Positions 59,201 to 64,000 of a stretch of DNA of 64,000 nt are shown here, one piece after another. Position numbers and translations under genes: made by a program. Source of the DNA: [Mycoplasma] falconis (GTDB taxonomy: Bacteria; Bacillota_I; Bacilli_A; Mycoplasmatales; Metamycoplasmataceae); the NCBI RefSeq assembly GCF_006385795.1, contig NZ_VFSS01000001.1:62001-126000 (forward strand). Reading direction: 5' to 3'. The notes under the pieces were generated by a model that was not told where the DNA came from, did no database searches, and saw only the letters and a list, made by a program, of their open reading frames with translations. Numbering within the stretch: position 1 is the stretch's first letter; every line of letters starts with the position of its first letter.

Positions 59201-59545
59201 CATGAAGCTGATAATCTATTAAATGAATTAAGAGAAAATCCATTATATAAAGAAATATATGATGAATTAGCTGCTAAATTAAACAAATATAAAGATGTTA
59301 ATATAAGTTCTTCATCAGATGATATTATTGAAGCTTTTAATGAAATAAACAAAGCTATTAATAACGCAAAAATTCAAAAAGAAATTGCTGATAATGTCGG
59401 ACATGTAGAACAACCAGAAGAAAATAAAACTAAGACATGAAATAAAAATCTTTTATGATTTTTGATTTTAGTTCCATTTATTATAGGTATAGTTTTATTA
59501 ATTGTTTTACTAAAAAGACGTAAAAACAAAAAGCAAGCAAGATAA
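56277..59545 (+). pseudogene. PI-PLC X-domain surface protein, interrupted by a -1 frameshift
   Basis: The first frame encodes a signal peptide (FITTATPAFLISA, no lipobox) and the start of a PI-PLC X domain: FNMSIPSTHDSGTW (catalytic His88), LNLGIRGLDIRLD and VRHGISE (His134), then runs into TAG at 56808 after VVVIRVKDK. From 56786 the -1 frame continues the family sequence (FDVNNKTLAEQARIAYHD, WRPWKSS, MDYPGPSLIQS) to TAA at 59545. One base is missing at the AAAA run 56781-56784; an A5 run would restore DKNFD. The repaired product would have 1,089 residues: PLC domain, long coiled coil, and a C-terminal helix (WFLILVPFIIGIVLLIVLL) with basic tail. It could be phase-variable, decayed or a sequencing error. 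Confidence 0.8.
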
Positions 59546-59554
59546 AAGCAATTA

Positions 59555-59578
59555 AAAAGTGAGTTTGTACTCACTTTT
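59555..59578. terminator. Two-way intrinsic terminator
   Basis: A 10-bp stem AAAAGTGAGT/ACTCACTTTT with a TTGT loop between converging surface-protein genes. Confidence 0.9.
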
Positions 59579-59591
59579 AATTTTATTGAGT

Positions 59592-60701
59592 TTAAGCGTT
59601 TTCAGCTGGTGCTGCTGGTTCAGCTGCTGGTAAATCAAATTCAAAAACAAAATCTTCATCTAAGAAAATAGGGGTCGCAAAGTTAAATGAAATAATTTTA
59701 AATTTAACTGTAAGTTTGTTATCTTCAAGAGTGAATGAGATTATGTTTCCTGAACCTTTTAATTTATTATTTTTAAAATATAAAGGATTTTCTGCTGACG
59801 CATAAGCAACGTTTAGTTCTTGTAATTTTTTATCTAATTCTTCGTTTAAAGTAAATACTTTATATTCATCCATTTCTGGGTCTTGAATAAATTTACCTTT
59901 TGGTTTATATACAAATGCACGACTCTTGTAGAAGTAATTTAATGTAGTATCTTTTTCTGATAATTTTCTTGCTTTTTCAGGAATAACTGTAAAGTTTTCT
60001 TTAACAGTAAGTTTTTTAATTTCTTCTAAATTTTGTAATTGTTGTTTAATTAAAGAAATTTTATCTTTGTTGTATTCAGTTAAACTTTTTAAAATTAATT
60101 CTAATTTGTCTAAACTTGCTTTGTCAGTTTGTGTTTTTAAATCGTTAAAGTTATCTAATTTTTTATTTTTAGTTTTTTGAATTAATTCTTTTGTATATGA
60201 ATTTGTATCATTAATTAAAGCTAAATTTTCATCTATTGATTTAACTTGTGCTTCAATTTGTTTATTCACTTCTGCTATTTCAGCACTATAATCAGTTTTT
60301 TCTTTGGGTTCATCTACTACTGGTTGGGGTTCAGGTTTTGGTTGAGGATCTGGATTTGGATTAGGTTGTGGGTTAGGAAGTGGTTCTATGCTTTGTAAAG
60401 TAGCTTGAATTTCAGATAATTTGTTTATTGCTTCTTTTAATTTATCTACTGATGTATTTGTATCAAAAGTAACTTGATTAATTTCTTGAACTTTGGCTTC
60501 AACTGTGGTTTTATCTTCATCTTTTAAGTTTTTAGTTTGTAAGTCAGCTGCTAGATCAGAAACTTTTTGTTTTAATAAAGTGGCTTCTTGGTATTTTTTC
60601 TCTTGTTCATTTTCACATGAAACAACAATGGCGGTACTTGAAATTGTTGTAATACCAACTAAACTACCAAATAAAATTTGTAATTTTTTATTTTTATGCA
60701 T
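59592..60701 (-). CDS. Surface lipoprotein with Pro-rich spacer
   Basis: 369 residues from ATG 60701, behind AAAGGAAAG; the upstream ATG at 60743 would lengthen an otherwise typical signal peptide. The lipobox AIVVSC gives Cys29. It has two helical segments (30-115 and 145-245) around a Pro/Asn/Gln-rich spacer, then a beta-rich C-terminal part and an Ala/Pro/Glu tail (AAEPAAPAENA). Function unknown. It overlaps the upstream lipoprotein gene by 8 nt, so both are on one transcript. Confidence 0.8.
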   Translation of the reverse strand: MHKNKKLQILFGSLVGITTISSTAIVVSCENEQEKKYQEATLLKQKVSDLAADLQTKNLKDEDKTTVEAKVQEINQVTFDTNTSVDKLKEAINKLSEIQATLQSIEPLPNPQPNPNPDPQPKPEPQPVVDEPKEKTDYSAEIAEVNKQIEAQVKSIDENLALINDTNSYTKELIQKTKNKKLDNFNDLKTQTDKASLDKLELILKSLTEYNKDKISLIKQQLQNLEEIKKLTVKENFTVIPEKARKLSEKDTTLNYFYKSRAFVYKPKGKFIQDPEMDEYKVFTLNEELDKKLQELNVAYASAENPLYFKNNKLKGSGNIISFTLEDNKLTVKFKIISFNFATPIFLDEDFVFEFDLPAAEPAAPAENA

Positions 60702-61671
60702 TTCTTTCCTTTCATAAAGTTTGAAACAAGTATTCAGTTTCAAAACTATTACCGTATTTATTCTTTGGTTTTAAGATTTTAAATCTTATTTCTATCGTTT
60801 TATCTTCTTGATTTACCTGATAAATTTCAGGTTCTAAATAAGATAATTCAAATTCTTTGTTTACTTCTTGGTTATTTTGAAAAATAATTTTTTCAATTTC
60901 AAAATAAGTATTTAATGGTTGATCTTCTTTGATTTCTTCAAATTTTACATTTTTCTTTCATTTACCAAATAGTTGCGGTTTAAGTACGCTAACTAGATAT
61001 TCTGAATTCATTCCTTGTTTTAGATCCTTAACTGCAATTTCTATTTGTTTTTTAACTTTTTCTTTATTTTGCCCGATATCAACATCAAGCTCAATAGTAG
61101 ATCCAAAATTTAAATTAATTAAACTAAAAGGATTATAGGTAAAAGAAATTTCGAGATTTTCGGGAATATATATATTTGAATTATTTATAACAAGTTCTAT
61201 TGAACCGCCGCTAGGTTCATTGTTTAAAGCAATTTGAGTTCTTGTTATTTTATTGTTATTTTCTTCATAAGCTTTTAATATGAATTCATTAGATTTTTCA
61301 TTAATTAAATGATTTAAATAAGATCGATTAATAGCAAGATTACTAAATGTTTGGTGTTTAATATCTGTTTTAACATTAGGATTATTAATTAAATAAGCAT
61401 AATAATCAACTCTTATTAAATTAAGATCGTAAAATTTTTCTAATGATTCGACTTTAATACCTATCCTATTAGGTTCTAATGAATGTAAATTATTTTCCTT
61501 AAAATCAAAAATATTAGTGCCTTCCAACCCATCATATAACAACGGTTGGTCGTCACTAATATTTTTATTTATTATTGGTTTTACACAGGCAGAAGACAAA
61601 AGAGAAAAAGCACATAAACCTGCTGTACTTAAAAAAATAGTAGATAAATGTCTCTTACTACATTTCTTCAT
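60694..61671 (-). CDS. Surface lipoprotein
   Basis: 325 residues; TGA codons at 60958 and 60712 are Trp and the stop is TAA at 60694. The lipobox LLSSAC gives Cys29. The mature part is mixed with short Ile/Asn-rich beta-like stretches and no recognised domain. There is no Shine-Dalgarno: TATAAT at 61680-61685 predicts a 2-nt leader. It is first gene of a two-lipoprotein operon. Confidence 0.78.
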
Positions 61672-61679
61672 ATGTATTA

Positions 61680-61685
61680 ATTATA
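61680..61685 (-). promoter_or_regulatory. -10 box of the two-lipoprotein operon, near-leaderless
   Basis: TATAAT with predicted +1 at 61673, two bases before the ATG at 61671. Confidence 0.5.
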
Positions 61686-61710
61686 ATAAAAGTTAATAAA
61701 ATAAAAATAA

Positions 61711-61744
61711 AATCTAGATTACTTATTATTCAATAATCTAGATT
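61711..61744 (-). terminator. Intrinsic terminator after atpC
   Basis: A perfect 11-bp stem AATCTAGATTA/TAATCTAGATT with a 12-nt loop, followed on the minus strand by a T-rich tail. It ends the ATP synthase operon. Confidence 0.85.
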
Positions 61745-61750
61745 ATAAAA

Positions 61751-64000
<2,250 letters not shown>

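Noticed and set aside
60701..60743. The longer start of the Pro-rich lipoprotein at 60743
   Set aside because: It places 14 extra residues before a normal lipoprotein signal peptide, overlaps the upstream gene further and lacks a ribosome site; ATG 60701 has AAAGGAAAG.

Overview
The window is mollicute chromosome, most likely of the Mycoplasma hominis/synoviae type (Mycoplasmopsis or Metamycoplasma); the species cannot be fixed from the sequence. The DNA is very AT-rich, and almost every conserved protein reads correctly only if TGA is tryptophan (genetic code 4). Genes are packed with short overlaps (TAATG junctions), and there are many Cys-anchored lipoproteins. Nearly every apparent TGA break was merged: for example parC, valS, gdpP, dnaB and a 10.1-kb lipoprotein gene are each intact.

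Layout. 1-2.75 kb: an NrnA-type DHH phosphoesterase (cut by the window edge), an Smr protein, mutM, and rplU-rpmA behind a structured leader. 2.75-6.5 kb: a minus-strand restriction-modification operon (adenine methylase, nuclease) followed by a full-length but apparently catalytically dead phosphohexomutase homologue. 6.58-6.70 kb: an unassigned ~115-nt terminated RNA, then dCMP deaminase. 7.3-11.9 kb: three tandem YitT-like membrane proteins, then the classic dnaB-rplI-gdpP block, engB, and divergently fba plus a surface nuclease lipoprotein. 18.5-26.3 kb: rsmG-prs, an endonuclease I lipoprotein, a 42-residue basic protein, parC-parE. 26.4-28.6 kb: a (TA)15 tract, two small paralogous membrane proteins and a surface protein with a GA-like module. 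28.6-42.1 kb: one long minus-strand operon, acpS-plsC-scpA-scpB-rlu-gatC-gatA-gatB-yihY-ECF S component-ABC-like protein-valS, where the ABC-like gene has no stop codon before valS. 42.2-46 kb: pepC, ktrA and divergent ktrB. 46-61.7 kb: surface proteins, namely a 3,375-residue lipoprotein with a mutated SGNH-hydrolase head, a frameshifted PI-PLC-domain protein and two lipoproteins. 61.75-64 kb: atpC, atpD and the end of atpG.

How the parts connect. GdpP and NrnA are expected to degrade cyclic di-AMP in two steps, and KtrA is the expected type of cyclic-di-AMP and nucleotide sensor for the KtrB potassium channel. Two surface nucleases, Prs and dCMP deaminase fit nucleotide scavenging. GatCAB and ValRS serve translation; ScpAB, ParCE and DnaB serve chromosome maintenance.

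The most unusual points are: the open ABC/ValRS reading frame; three full-length proteins that keep a fold but lost catalytic motifs (phosphohexomutase, SGNH hydrolase, ABC ATPase); a repeated promoter arrangement with TATAAT 6-8 nt from the start codon and no Shine-Dalgarno, implying leaderless mRNAs; the unassigned RNA; and likely variable sites ((TA)15, a 12-bp x4 coding repeat, a homopolymer frameshift). No tRNA, rRNA, CRISPR or insertion sequence was recognised, and no gene-free stretch exceeds 300 bases.
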